A stretch of 64,000 bases of DNA from Microbacterium esteraromaticum (GTDB taxonomy: Bacteria; Actinomycetota; Actinomycetes; Actinomycetales; Microbacteriaceae): the NCBI RefSeq assembly GCF_900163815.1, contig NZ_FUKO01000019.1, positions 248,001-312,000 on the forward strand, read 5' to 3'. Each line of letters starts with the position of its first letter. The first letter of the stretch is position 1. The position numbers were made by a program, and so were the translations under genes. Positions 32,324 through 41,421 of the stretch are shown here, one piece after another. The notes beneath the pieces are model-generated. The model made no database searches, was not told the DNA's origin, and saw only the letters and a program-made list of their open reading frames with translations.

Positions 32324-35300
32324 ATGACAGAGGATGCCGCTCAGCACGCCATCGTGCATGCCGACGTAACGGCCTGCGGGGTGATCATCGGCGCTCCGGG
32401 CACGGGCAAGACGACAGCGCTCGTCGACCGCGTGGTGCATCTGCTCGGCGATGGCACCCTGCGACCGGAAGAGGTTCTCGTGCTCACGGCGAGCCGCCAG
32501 GCCGCGACCGCTTTGCGCGATCGGATCGGAGTGCGCATCAGCCAGGCCACACCGGGGCCGCTGGCGCGGTCACTGGGATCGTTCGCTTTCCAGCTCGTCC
32601 GCGGGGCGATGGTCCGCGCGGGTGCTGAGCCGCCGGCACTCCTCACCGGCGCCGATCAAGATCGCATCATCGCCGAGCTCCTCGCCGGTGATGCCGAAGA
32701 CGAGACGATCACCTGGCCCGAGATGCTCAGCGCATCTGTGCGGGCGTCGAAGGGCTTTCGCTCCGAGCTGCGTGCGTTCCTCGCCGAGTGCACCGAACTC
32801 GGCGTGACAGCCGAAGAGTTGCGCTCATCGGGCAGCGAGACATGGGCGGCGACCGCAGATTTCCTCGTCGAGTACCGCTCGGTGCTCAATGCGCTGCGCT
32901 TCGCGCATCGCGATGCCGCAGACCTCCTCGCCGAGGCGGGCGCGATTCTCCGCACTGCGGATGCCGCATCACTCGGTCCGCTCGCACCGCTGCGCGTCGT
33001 GCTCATCGACGACGCGCAGGAGTTCACGCGTGGTGGCGTCGCAGTGGTGCAGGCGCTGCGTGAGCGCGACATCGCCGTGCTCGCCTTCGGCGACCCTGAC
33101 ATCTCCTCCGGAGCCTTCCGCGGCGCGAGTCCAGAGCTGTTCGCCCAGCTCGTCGGAGCACTCGGCGACGTGCACGTGCTCGACGGCCCGCATCGTCAGG
33201 CGCCGGCACTCACCGCCCTCACCCGCACGCTCACTCAGGCGATCGGCGTCTCCGGACGCGTCGAGCATCGTCGCGCCCCCGCCCCGGTCGATGAAGACAT
33301 CGATTCCGCAGTCAGCACGTTCATCGCGCCGTCACCGCACGAAGAGCTCGACCGCATCGCCGGAGTGATGCGCGGTTGGCATCTCAGCGAGGGCATCAGC
33401 TGGGAGAACATGGCGGTGATCGCCCACGACACGAGGCAAGTGACGCAGCTCGAGACCGAACTCGCTGCTCGCGAGATTCCCACCAGAGCGGCGGGGGTGC
33501 AGCGTCCGCTGGGCAGCGAGACGGTGGTCCGCGACATCGTCGGCATCATCGATCTCGCTCTCACCCCGGTGGCCGAGCGCACTCCGCAGCAGTTGGAAGA
33601 GGCGCTGCGCACACCGTTCGGCGGGATGGACGCGATCGGGCTGCGCCGACTACGCGCGAGGCTCAGACACCTCGAGCTCGAGCAGGGCGGTTCCACCCCC
33701 GCGCGCGAACTGCTGCGCCAGGCGATGGCCCAGCCGACACATCTCACGCTCATCGACGCCCCGGAATCCCGAGTCGCCGAGCGCTTCGCCAATACGCTCG
33801 CCGCTGTCGGAGCGGCTGCCGCCGAGGGGGAGACGATCCACGACCTGCTCTGGCGAGTCTGGGATCAGGCGCGCGCCGTCGACGGGCGTCGTCTGCATGC
33901 AGCCTGGCGAGAGACAGCGCTGCAGGCCGCCGGCGCGGAGACAGCTCGGGCCCTGGATGCCCTGGTATCGCTGTTCGACGCGGCCAAACGCTTCGTCGAG
34001 CGCACCCCCAACGAAACGCCGGATCGTTTCGTTCGCGACATTCTCGACAGCGAAGTTCCCGAGGACTCGCTATCGACTCCTGATCGCCCCGGTCGCGTCA
34101 CTTTGCTCACACCCGCAACGGCGCTGGGCACGGAATTCGAGGCGGTCGTCGTCGCCGGGGTGCAAGACGGCATCTGGCCGAATGTGCGGCTGCGCGGCGG
34201 GATGCTGCAGACCTGGCGCCTTGCAGATGCCATCTCCGCTGCGCGCGGGGGACACCCCGCCACCATCCCCGACTCGCTGGATCGACGTCGCAGCGCACTG
34301 CACGATGAGCTGCGCCTGTTCGTCAGAGCGATCTCGCGCGCGGGCGCCCGACTGCTCATCACCGCTGTCGATGACGATGACATGACGCCGAGCCCGTTCT
34401 TCGCCTTTTTGCCGAGGCCCGGCCCGCCTGAGCAGCATGCCTCTGCCGAGCATCCGCTCACCCTGCGCGGACTCGTCGCACGCCATCGACGTGTGCTCAC
34501 CACGGTGCGCTCCGATTCCCCGCGTGCGACCGCTGTGCGCGCGGATGCGGCTGCGCAACTGGCCGTTCTCGCGCGCGAGGGGGTTGCCGGTGCCGACCCG
34601 GCAGATTGGTATGGCGTGCGTCCGGTCTCCACCGACGCGCCGCTGCGCGACCTCACTGTCGCCGGCGCTCGAGTGTCGCCATCGAAGATGGAGTCCTTCG
34701 AGGAGTGCGGATTGAACTGGGTGATCGCTTCGCTCGGGGGCGACACGGTGATGCCGCCGACCGCCGGCATCGGCACGATCGTGCACGAGGCGATGGAGCG
34801 CGTTCCAGACGGAGAAATCGAGCAACTGCGCACGATCTTGGCCGAACACTGGCCCGAACTCGACTTCGAGACCGAGTGGATCGGCCGCAAGGAGCGCCGC
34901 CGGGCTGACGTGTTCATCGACCGGCTGCACGCCTACCTCGCAGCTGTCACGGCAGACGGTGGTCGGGTAGTCGGAAGCGAAGCGAAATTCGCGTTCGCCG
35001 TGACCTTCGATTCAGGAGAACCCGGTGAAGAACGCTCCGGTGATGACCACAGCGGAGTGGAACAGGGGGTCGAAGCAGCGGTTCCGCGCGTGCACGCTAT
35101 CGCCGCTGCGGGTGGCGAGAGTGCGGATGCTGAGCTCGGCCCGCACGCGGTCGTGACCGGCTACATCGACCGGGTCGAGGCCTATCCCGCGGCCGCAGGA
35201 GAGGACGCGAATGGGCGTGCGCGAGGGTGGGAGAAGATGACGGCCGGTGCGGATGGAGACAGAGTGGTCGTGGTCGATCTGAAGACGGGCAAGCGAGATC

Positions 35301-35632
35301 CCGAATCCGATTCGGGCGTGCTCGATCATGCACAGCTGGCGGCGTACCAGGTCGCTGTGCAAGAGGGGCTGATCGACGGCGCAGACCCGGCAGCGCTCGC
35401 CGGTGCGCGCCTGGTCATCGTGTCCAAGACCCTCGCGAAGAGCGACTACCGCATCGCACACCAGCACACGCTAGACGACGATGCACGCACGGCGTTTCTG
35501 CGGCGGGTGGCTGATGCTGCGCGAGGCATGTCGGCGTCGAGCTTCACGGCACAGGTCGAGATGCACTGCGCTGACACGCAGAGCCACGTCAAGCCCTGTC
35601 GCATCCACACGATTGCGGCGGTGAGCGCGTGA
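32324..35632 (+). CDS. adnA: AdnA-like helicase-nuclease subunit
   Basis: 1102 residues. An N-terminal UvrD-type motor (Walker A GAPGTGKT, 23-30; DDAQ in IDDAQEF instead of DExQ) and a C-terminal RecB-family nuclease domain with VVVDLKTGKR. AdnAB resects double-strand breaks in mycobacteria. Motor motifs III (GDPDISSGAFRGA) and VI (RLFVRAISRA) are weaker than in AdnB, as expected of the AdnA subunit. Between about residues 900 and 985 the nuclease domain has an insert rich in Gly/Glu/Asp. Three cysteines near the C-terminus (ECGLNW, HCADTQSHVKPC) recall the iron-sulfur staple of AddB-type nucleases, but I do not count four. Confidence 0.9.
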   Translation: MTEDAAQHAIVHADVTACGVIIGAPGTGKTTALVDRVVHLLGDGTLRPEEVLVLTASRQAATALRDRIGVRISQATPGPLARSLGSFAFQLVRGAMVRAGAEPPALLTGADQDRIIAELLAGDAEDETITWPEMLSASVRASKGFRSELRAFLAECTELGVTAEELRSSGSETWAATADFLVEYRSVLNALRFAHRDAADLLAEAGAILRTADAASLGPLAPLRVVLIDDAQEFTRGGVAVVQALRERDIAVLAFGDPDISSGAFRGASPELFAQLVGALGDVHVLDGPHRQAPALTALTRTLTQAIGVSGRVEHRRAPAPVDEDIDSAVSTFIAPSPHEELDRIAGVMRGWHLSEGISWENMAVIAHDTRQVTQLETELAAREIPTRAAGVQRPLGSETVVRDIVGIIDLALTPVAERTPQQLEEALRTPFGGMDAIGLRRLRARLRHLELEQGGSTPARELLRQAMAQPTHLTLIDAPESRVAERFANTLAAVGAAAAEGETIHDLLWRVWDQARAVDGRRLHAAWRETALQAAGAETARALDALVSLFDAAKRFVERTPNETPDRFVRDILDSEVPEDSLSTPDRPGRVTLLTPATALGTEFEAVVVAGVQDGIWPNVRLRGGMLQTWRLADAISAARGGHPATIPDSLDRRRSALHDELRLFVRAISRAGARLLITAVDDDDMTPSPFFAFLPRPGPPEQHASAEHPLTLRGLVARHRRVLTTVRSDSPRATAVRADAAAQLAVLAREGVAGADPADWYGVRPVSTDAPLRDLTVAGARVSPSKMESFEECGLNWVIASLGGDTVMPPTAGIGTIVHEAMERVPDGEIEQLRTILAEHWPELDFETEWIGRKERRRADVFIDRLHAYLAAVTADGGRVVGSEAKFAFAVTFDSGEPGEERSGDDHSGVEQGVEAAVPRVHAIAAAGGESADAELGPHAVVTGYIDRVEAYPAAAGEDANGRARGWEKMTAGADGDRVVVVDLKTGKRDPESDSGVLDHAQLAAYQVAVQEGLIDGADPAALAGARLVIVSKTLAKSDYRIAHQHTLDDDARTAFLRRVADAARGMSASSFTAQVEMHCADTQSHVKPCRIHTIAAVSA

Positions 35633-38600
35633 TGCCGTCCGCCGTCACCACCGGCGTCGACGTGTCGACCACATGGGCCGGGACGCTGAACATCTCCGCC
35701 ACCGACGTCGCCGCGGCTCTCGCCCAACCCTCGCCGACCCCGGCACAGCAGCGAGTCATCGAAGCGCCCCCGACGCCTGCACTCGTCGTGGCGGGTGCGG
35801 GCAGCGGTAAGACCGAGACGATGTCGGGTCGGGTGGTCTGGCTCGTTGCGAACGGTCATGTTCGCCGGGACGAGATTCTCGGCCTCACGTTCACACGGAA
35901 GGCGGCGGGAGAGCTCTCCGAGCGGATCGCCGCGAGACTGGCCGTGATCGACGAGTTCGGGCGCCGCGGTCTGCTGCCGCACCTTCCCGAGATCATCGCG
36001 GCAGGTGCGCTGCGCCGTGTCGACGACGCGGCGCCCGGACGACAGCGCGAACTGGTGCGCCCGCACGTGCTCGATGAGCTCGCGGAGAAGTACGACACAG
36101 GCTGGAATCCGGCGGTGCCTCGGGCCGCGCAGGAGCTGCTCATTCGGCCCCGCGTATCGACCTACAACGCCTTCGCCGACGGCATCGTCCGCGAGCATGC
36201 GGCCCGCATCGGGCGCGATCCCGACGTGGCGATGCTCAGTCAGGCCGCATCGTGGATGCTCGCCCGAGAAGTGGTGCTGCGTTCCGATCTGCCAGAACTC
36301 GAAGGCATCGACTACGCGCTCGGCACCATCATCGACGCCGTGCAGCGCCTCGCCGGAGAAACCCTCGATCATCGCGTCGACCTCGAGCGAGCCGTGCACA
36401 TCGCCGCCGAGCAGGCGGCGGCGTTCGAGCCGTACCGCAGCAACAAAGACGTTGATAAAGCCGCAGCCAATCTGCTGAGTCTGCCCGTGCTCGCTCAGCT
36501 CGTGCGCGACTACATCGCAGAGAAGCAGCGGCGCGGTGTGCTCGACTTCGCCGACCAGGTCTCCGGCGCCTATGACATCGTCGAATCCTCACCCGACGTG
36601 CGCGCCGAACTGCGCGAGCAGCATCGCGTCGTTCTGCTGGACGAGTACCAGGACACTTCGGTCATCCAGACGCAGTTCCTCGCCGAGCTGTTCCGAGACT
36701 CCGCGGTGATGGCCGTGGGCGATCCGCACCAGTCGATCTACGGCTGGCGCGGTGCCAGCGCTGACAACCTGTATGCGTTCTCGCGCTCATTCGCGCGGAC
36801 AGAACCCGCTCAGACCTACACCCTGATGACGAGCTGGCGCAATGATCGCCGCATCCTAGATATCGCGAACCGCGTACTCGAGCCGCTGCAGCGGCCCGGT
36901 CTGGACGTGCCCGAACTGGAGCCGCGTCCGGCAGCAGGAGCGGGCACCGTCGACGTGCGGTATGCGTTCACGGTCGATGGCGAGGCGGCCGACGTCGCCA
37001 CATGGTTCGCCGAGCGTCGCGCCGCGCACGATGAACAGGCAGCAGGACGGCCGCATACCGGCGCCATCCTGTTCCGCTCGAAGCGGCACATGCAGACTTT
37101 CGCAGCGGCCCTCGCCGGGCGCGGCATTCCGCATCGCATCCTGGGGCTGGGCGGACTGCTGTCGACGCCCGAGGTCGTCGATGTCGTCTCCACGCTGCGC
37201 GTGGTGCACGACCCCACCGCGGGGTCGGCGCTGATCCGGCTTCTCACGGGCCCCCGCTTCGGCGTGGGGGTCGCCGATATGGCGGCGCTGTACGACCTCG
37301 GTCGCACGCTTGCCGAACGCGACCCCGCCATGTCGCCGCTGCCGGACGAGGTACTGGCACGACTGCGCTCCTCCCGCGGCGCAGACGAAGCGGTATCGAT
37401 CATCGATGCGGTCGACGTCGTCCGCGCCGTGCGTGATGAGTATCGGATGCTGGCTGGCATCACCGCTGAGGGGCGGGCCCGCATCCGCTGTGTGGGGGAG
37501 ATGCTGGAACGGCTCCGCCGCGCCTCTTCGCAGCCGATCCCGGATCTCATCCGGCTCATCGAACTCGAGCTGCGGCTGGATATCGAGCTCGCAGCGAATG
37601 AGACCCGAGGCCCCGCACGCGTCGCTGCCACACAGCTGCGCGCGTTCTCCGACGAGGTGCGCGCCTTCCTCGCGGCCGACGACCGGGGCTCCATCGGGAG
37701 TCTGCTGGCCTGGCTCGACAAGGCAGAGAGCACGGATGAGCTCATGCCGCGGCCCGAACCGCCCGAGCCGGGTGTGGTGCAGCTGCTCACGATCCACGGG
37801 TCCAAGGGGCTCGAATGGGATGCCGTCTCAGTGGTGCGCCTCGTCGTGGACGAGTTGCCCGGTCGGGCCTCCGACACCTCAGGCTGGTTCGGCTTCGGCG
37901 TGGTGCCGTTCGCGCTGCGCGGCGATCGCGATGCCCTTCCGCGATTCGAGTGGGATCCCGCGGCAATCGCGGCAGACGAGCCGGACCCCGGCAAGCAGCA
38001 CCGTCTGGTGCAGTCGTCGTTGAGCGCTGGCATCACCAAGGCCCACCCTCACGGCGGGGCGCTGACTCGGTTCAAAGGCGCGTACCGCGACTATCAGCAG
38101 CAGGAGGAGCGTCGCCTCGCGTACGTGGCCTTCACTCGTGCCCGCACCGACCTGCTGCTCAGCGGATCGCACTGGGCCGGGCAGAAGAAGCCTCGTTCGG
38201 CCAGCCCGTATCTCGTCGAGGCGATGGAGCAGCTCGGTCTCGATCCGATTGCTCCGGTCGATGAGGATGAGAATCCGTATGACGGGCCCGGCGAGACTCT
38301 CACCTGGCCGCTCGATCCGCTCGGCGGTCGGCGCGCGGTCGTGACCGCAGCGGCCGAGGCGGTGCGCACGATCGCGGCGGCAACGGAACCGCCGGCACCG
38401 TCACCGGAGCTTGCCCGACTGCTCGCAGAACGTGCCGCTCGACAGCGCGGTACCGACGCCGCAGCCCCGACGAGGGTGCCCGCTTCCCGCTTCAAGGACT
38501 ACGTGACCGACTTCGACGGTACGCTCGCGGCGATCGTGCGTCCGATGCCGGAGCGACCGTATCGGCAGACGCGTTTGGGCACCTTGTTCCACGCCTGGGT

Positions 38601-39123
38601 GGAGCGGCGGAGCGAGCTCGTCGGCGTCGGCACGCGAATCGATGAAACACTGTGGGAGCTCGACGATGACGAGCCGGATGCCGCTGATGTCTCACCGGCA
38701 GATGCTGCGGATCTCACTGTTCTGCAGGACATCTTCGAGCGAAGCGAGTGGGCTGCTCTGCAGCCGCTCTATGTCGAGATCGAGATCGACTTCGCGCTGG
38801 GAGCCACCGACGTGGCCGACCGGTCCGAAGGCGACGGGCATATCGTGATCTGCAAGCTCGACGCGGTGTACCAACGCGACGGTCGCATCGAGATCGTCGA
38901 CTGGAAGACCGGAAAAGCGCCCCGAACAGCGCAAGAACGCGAAGAGCGGATGCTGCAGCTCGCCCTCTACCGGCTCGCATACCATCGTCGATTCGGCGTG
39001 CCCCTCGATGAGATCGACGTCGTCTTGTACTACGTGGCCGACGACCTCATCATCCGTGGTGACCGGATCTACTCGGAGTCGGAGCTGGTCCAGCGCTGGA
39101 GCGCCGCGCGCGCGGCTCGCTGA
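35629..39123 (+). CDS. adnB: AdnB-like helicase-nuclease subunit
   Basis: 1164 residues. UvrD/PcrA-like motor with Walker A AGAGSGKT (55-62), DEYQDT, GDPHQSIYGWRGA, TIHGSKGLEW and a motif VI in RLAYVAFTRAR; then a RecB-type nuclease domain with LFHAWVE and VDWKTGKAP (ligands His, Asp and the Lys). Its motor motifs are intact, so it should drive unwinding in the heterodimer. Starts at GTG 35629 overlapping the adnA stop by 4 nt; ATG 35632 is also possible. Its 3' end runs 55 bases into the convergent phosphotransferase-like gene. Confidence 0.93.
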   Translation: MMPSAVTTGVDVSTTWAGTLNISATDVAAALAQPSPTPAQQRVIEAPPTPALVVAGAGSGKTETMSGRVVWLVANGHVRRDEILGLTFTRKAAGELSERIAARLAVIDEFGRRGLLPHLPEIIAAGALRRVDDAAPGRQRELVRPHVLDELAEKYDTGWNPAVPRAAQELLIRPRVSTYNAFADGIVREHAARIGRDPDVAMLSQAASWMLAREVVLRSDLPELEGIDYALGTIIDAVQRLAGETLDHRVDLERAVHIAAEQAAAFEPYRSNKDVDKAAANLLSLPVLAQLVRDYIAEKQRRGVLDFADQVSGAYDIVESSPDVRAELREQHRVVLLDEYQDTSVIQTQFLAELFRDSAVMAVGDPHQSIYGWRGASADNLYAFSRSFARTEPAQTYTLMTSWRNDRRILDIANRVLEPLQRPGLDVPELEPRPAAGAGTVDVRYAFTVDGEAADVATWFAERRAAHDEQAAGRPHTGAILFRSKRHMQTFAAALAGRGIPHRILGLGGLLSTPEVVDVVSTLRVVHDPTAGSALIRLLTGPRFGVGVADMAALYDLGRTLAERDPAMSPLPDEVLARLRSSRGADEAVSIIDAVDVVRAVRDEYRMLAGITAEGRARIRCVGEMLERLRRASSQPIPDLIRLIELELRLDIELAANETRGPARVAATQLRAFSDEVRAFLAADDRGSIGSLLAWLDKAESTDELMPRPEPPEPGVVQLLTIHGSKGLEWDAVSVVRLVVDELPGRASDTSGWFGFGVVPFALRGDRDALPRFEWDPAAIAADEPDPGKQHRLVQSSLSAGITKAHPHGGALTRFKGAYRDYQQQEERRLAYVAFTRARTDLLLSGSHWAGQKKPRSASPYLVEAMEQLGLDPIAPVDEDENPYDGPGETLTWPLDPLGGRRAVVTAAAEAVRTIAAATEPPAPSPELARLLAERAARQRGTDAAAPTRVPASRFKDYVTDFDGTLAAIVRPMPERPYRQTRLGTLFHAWVERRSELVGVGTRIDETLWELDDDEPDAADVSPADAADLTVLQDIFERSEWAALQPLYVEIEIDFALGATDVADRSEGDGHIVICKLDAVYQRDGRIEIVDWKTGKAPRTAQEREERMLQLALYRLAYHRRFGVPLDEIDVVLYYVADDLIIRGDRIYSESELVQRWSAARAAR

Positions 39124-40433
39124 GCCTCATCGGCGGATTCCATGTCGCTCGGCTCGCGCTCATCGGGAGCGGCCGCCGAGTCGGCAGGTGCAGAGCCGGT
39201 CTCCGGGCGTGAAGAACCGCGCACGCCGGTGACGTCGGTGAGATCCTGCGTCGGCTGCTCCCACGCGGGATGGTCGCCCGCATCGGCATCCGCATCGGCA
39301 TCCGCATCCGCATCGGCGGTTGGGCCACCGTCTGCCTCAGTCGCCGTGTCCTGATCATCGGCACGATCTTCGTCCTGCCAGAGATCCTCCGGGCGATAGG
39401 CGTCGGTCTGCATCGAAGTATCGATCGTTGTCGCAGCGGTATCCGGAACGCGATCCAGCACGTCGAGAGCGGAGTCCACGCCGCCGGTGTACGAGGCGAT
39501 GACACGCAGGTCGTCGTCGCGCAGGCCTTGGGCAAGAGACTCCAGCAGCGCGGCCGCATCATCCACGATGTCGCTCCTGCGCAATTCGTCGCCGTGCACC
39601 AGCCAGCGCGCGAACTCGAGTTCGGCGTGCAGTCGCGCTCGCACCTGCAGCGCATCATCGGCTGCGCGCGACGATGCAGCGACGTAGGCTGCGTGCACAT
39701 CTGCAGCCGCCTCCGGTGCACCCGACAGCCAGCCGAGATCGTCTGCGGGGTCGCCGACGTTCAGCCCACGCCACCCGAGTACGCCGACCACCTGCGGTCC
39801 CGCATCCGGATCGTCTTCGAAGAGGAATGACTGCGACTGCATTCCGCCGAGCGTGACGGCGGTCTCGAATCGCCACAGGTCATCTTCGGCGGCGGCATCG
39901 CGCCACCGGACGGTGAGGCGGGCGGGCACCCGACCTGTTGCCGCAGCACGGTCGACGAGTCGAAGGATCTCGGTGCGCACGTCGTCGGCATCCCGCACCG
40001 CCAAGCCCGCGGCGCGGACGACCGAGACCGGCAGTGCGTGCACGGCGGCGATCGCTGCGCCGATCGAGGTGGCGGCTCCGCGGCCACCGGGAATCTCAGC
40101 AGCATCGACCTGGAAGCCCGGCATCAGATCGGTGACCATCGCACGGCCATCGCCGACACGCGTCTCGCCGATGTGCGTCGGCACCTGGAAGGGCAGCATC
40201 TCACGGGCACCGGGCGTGAGCGCACGCAGCGCGAGTGCCTCCTCGGCCAGCTCACGGGCAGCGGCGTCATCGTCGGCGACGCGGATCACGAGCTCGCGAC
40301 CGTCGGTGAGAGTGGCGACGGCGGAGTCGAATCTCCCGTCGCCGTCCGAGGTCAGTGAGCGTGCGCCCACGACCTCCGCCCCGGGCAGTGCAGCCGTGAC
40401 CGCCGCCACTAGAGTGAAAGGAGAGCGTGCCAT
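39069..40433 (-). CDS. Aminoglycoside phosphotransferase-like pseudokinase with acidic tail
   Basis: 454 residues. The N-lobe (SLTSDGDGRFDSAVATLTDGRELVIRVA) and C-lobe follow the APH fold, including GDPADDLGWLSGAP. Catalytic residues appear lost: where active members have HGD...N the sequence reads VTLGGMQSQS, and the metal-binding Asp in IDW is LGW (VVGVLGW). So it is probably a non-catalytic scaffold or sensor. The last 130 residues are disordered and acidic, with an (Ala-Asp)n run. It sits between adnB and nudC in place of the ion-channel gene Rv3200c and overlaps adnB antisense by 55 nt. Confidence 0.78.
   Translation of the reverse strand: MARSPFTLVAAVTAALPGAEVVGARSLTSDGDGRFDSAVATLTDGRELVIRVADDDAAARELAEEALALRALTPGAREMLPFQVPTHIGETRVGDGRAMVTDLMPGFQVDAAEIPGGRGAATSIGAAIAAVHALPVSVVRAAGLAVRDADDVRTEILRLVDRAAATGRVPARLTVRWRDAAAEDDLWRFETAVTLGGMQSQSFLFEDDPDAGPQVVGVLGWRGLNVGDPADDLGWLSGAPEAAADVHAAYVAASSRAADDALQVRARLHAELEFARWLVHGDELRRSDIVDDAAALLESLAQGLRDDDLRVIASYTGGVDSALDVLDRVPDTAATTIDTSMQTDAYRPEDLWQDEDRADDQDTATEADGGPTADADADADADADAGDHPAWEQPTQDLTDVTGVRGSSRPETGSAPADSAAAPDEREPSDMESADEAQRAARAALQRWTSSDSE
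39281..39317 (-). repeat. CATCGG/CATCCG hexamer microsatellite in coding sequence
   Basis: About six imperfect 6-bp units coding the alternating Ala-Asp run in the tail of the pseudokinase. Confidence 0.85.
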
Positions 40434-40440
40434 GTTCTCC

Positions 40441-40446
40441 AGGTTA
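40441..40446 (-). promoter_or_regulatory. Leaderless -10 of the pseudokinase gene
   Basis: TAACCT on the minus strand, 7 nt before ATG 40433; a GGAGAA lies in between, so a Shine-Dalgarno reading is also possible. Confidence 0.5.
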
Positions 40447-40542
40447 GGTCTGCACCCGCGAGGGGGCGCCCACGCCACGCCCTTGTCTCGGTTAGTTTCG
40501 CGCAGGCAGAGGGGATGAGCGGCACGAGAGCGGGAGAAACGC

Positions 40543-41421
40543 ATGACGGCGGAGCCGGATATCCTCGATCGCGCAGCCGAGCTGCGAGACGAAGACGGGC
40601 TCATCGACCGCTTGCGCAGCGATGCGAGAACCCGCGTGATCGTCGTCCGCGGCGGACGACTGCGGGTGGAGTCGGATGCTCTGGTGCGCAGCGACCCTGC
40701 CACCGTCGGCGATGCTGACTGGGCTCTCCTGGGACGAGACCGCGACGGCGCGCCCCTTCTGCTGGCCTCGGTCGCTGTTCAGTGCGACAGCATCGACACG
40801 GCACCGGAAGAGACCTGGCTCGGGTTGCGTGACGTCGGCGGCCGGCTCGATGCACACGAATCGGAATTGTTCGTGTCGGCGGTCGCGCTGGCATCCTGGC
40901 TGGTCGACACCCGCTGCTGCACGGCATGCGGCACCGAGCTGCAGCTGCGGCAGGCGGGGTGGTCCCGGCATTGCACGCGCTGCGACCGCGAGCACTTTCC
41001 ACGCACCGACCCTGCGGTGATCGTCGCTGTCGAGAGTCCGGACGGCGAACGACTGCTGCTGGGCGCCAACGCGAACTGGCGCGGACGGCTGTATTCCTGC
41101 TTCGCCGGCTTCGTCGAGGCGGGGGAGTCGCTGGAGACGACCGTGCATCGGGAGATCGCCGAAGAGGCAGGGGTGCAGCTGGGGAGCATCCGCTATGTCG
41201 CCTCGCAGCCGTGGCCCTACCCGCGCTCGCTGATGATCGGCTTCCGCGCCACTGCCGTCGATGAGCACACCGAACCCGACGGTGTGGAGATCATCGACGT
41301 GCGCTGGCTGACCCGCGACGAGATCGGCCGGTCACTGGCTGGAGATGGTCCGGTGGGCCTGCCGGGGGAGGCCTCGATCGCGCGCCGACTCATCCGGGAG
41401 TGGTACGAGGAGCGGCCGTGA
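40543..41421 (+). CDS. nudC: NAD(H) pyrophosphatase NudC (RNA NAD cap hydrolase)
   Basis: 292 residues. Zinc-binding Cys126, 129, 144 and 147; the Nudix box (189-211, GFVEAGESLETTVHREIAEE plus AG); and the SQPWPYP signature (221-227) that separates NudC from other Nudix proteins. It cleaves NADH and removes the NAD cap from RNA. The ATG follows GGGAGAA. Its stop overlaps uvrD2 (GTGA), the same pairing as in mycobacteria. Confidence 0.96.
   Translation: MTAEPDILDRAAELRDEDGLIDRLRSDARTRVIVVRGGRLRVESDALVRSDPATVGDADWALLGRDRDGAPLLLASVAVQCDSIDTAPEETWLGLRDVGGRLDAHESELFVSAVALASWLVDTRCCTACGTELQLRQAGWSRHCTRCDREHFPRTDPAVIVAVESPDGERLLLGANANWRGRLYSCFAGFVEAGESLETTVHREIAEEAGVQLGSIRYVASQPWPYPRSLMIGFRATAVDEHTEPDGVEIIDVRWLTRDEIGRSLAGDGPVGLPGEASIARRLIREWYEERP

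Noticed and set aside
39281..39317. CRISPR-like or regulatory tandem repeat
   Set aside because: Short hexamer repeats without spacers inside a coding frame, coding Ala-Asp; a microsatellite.
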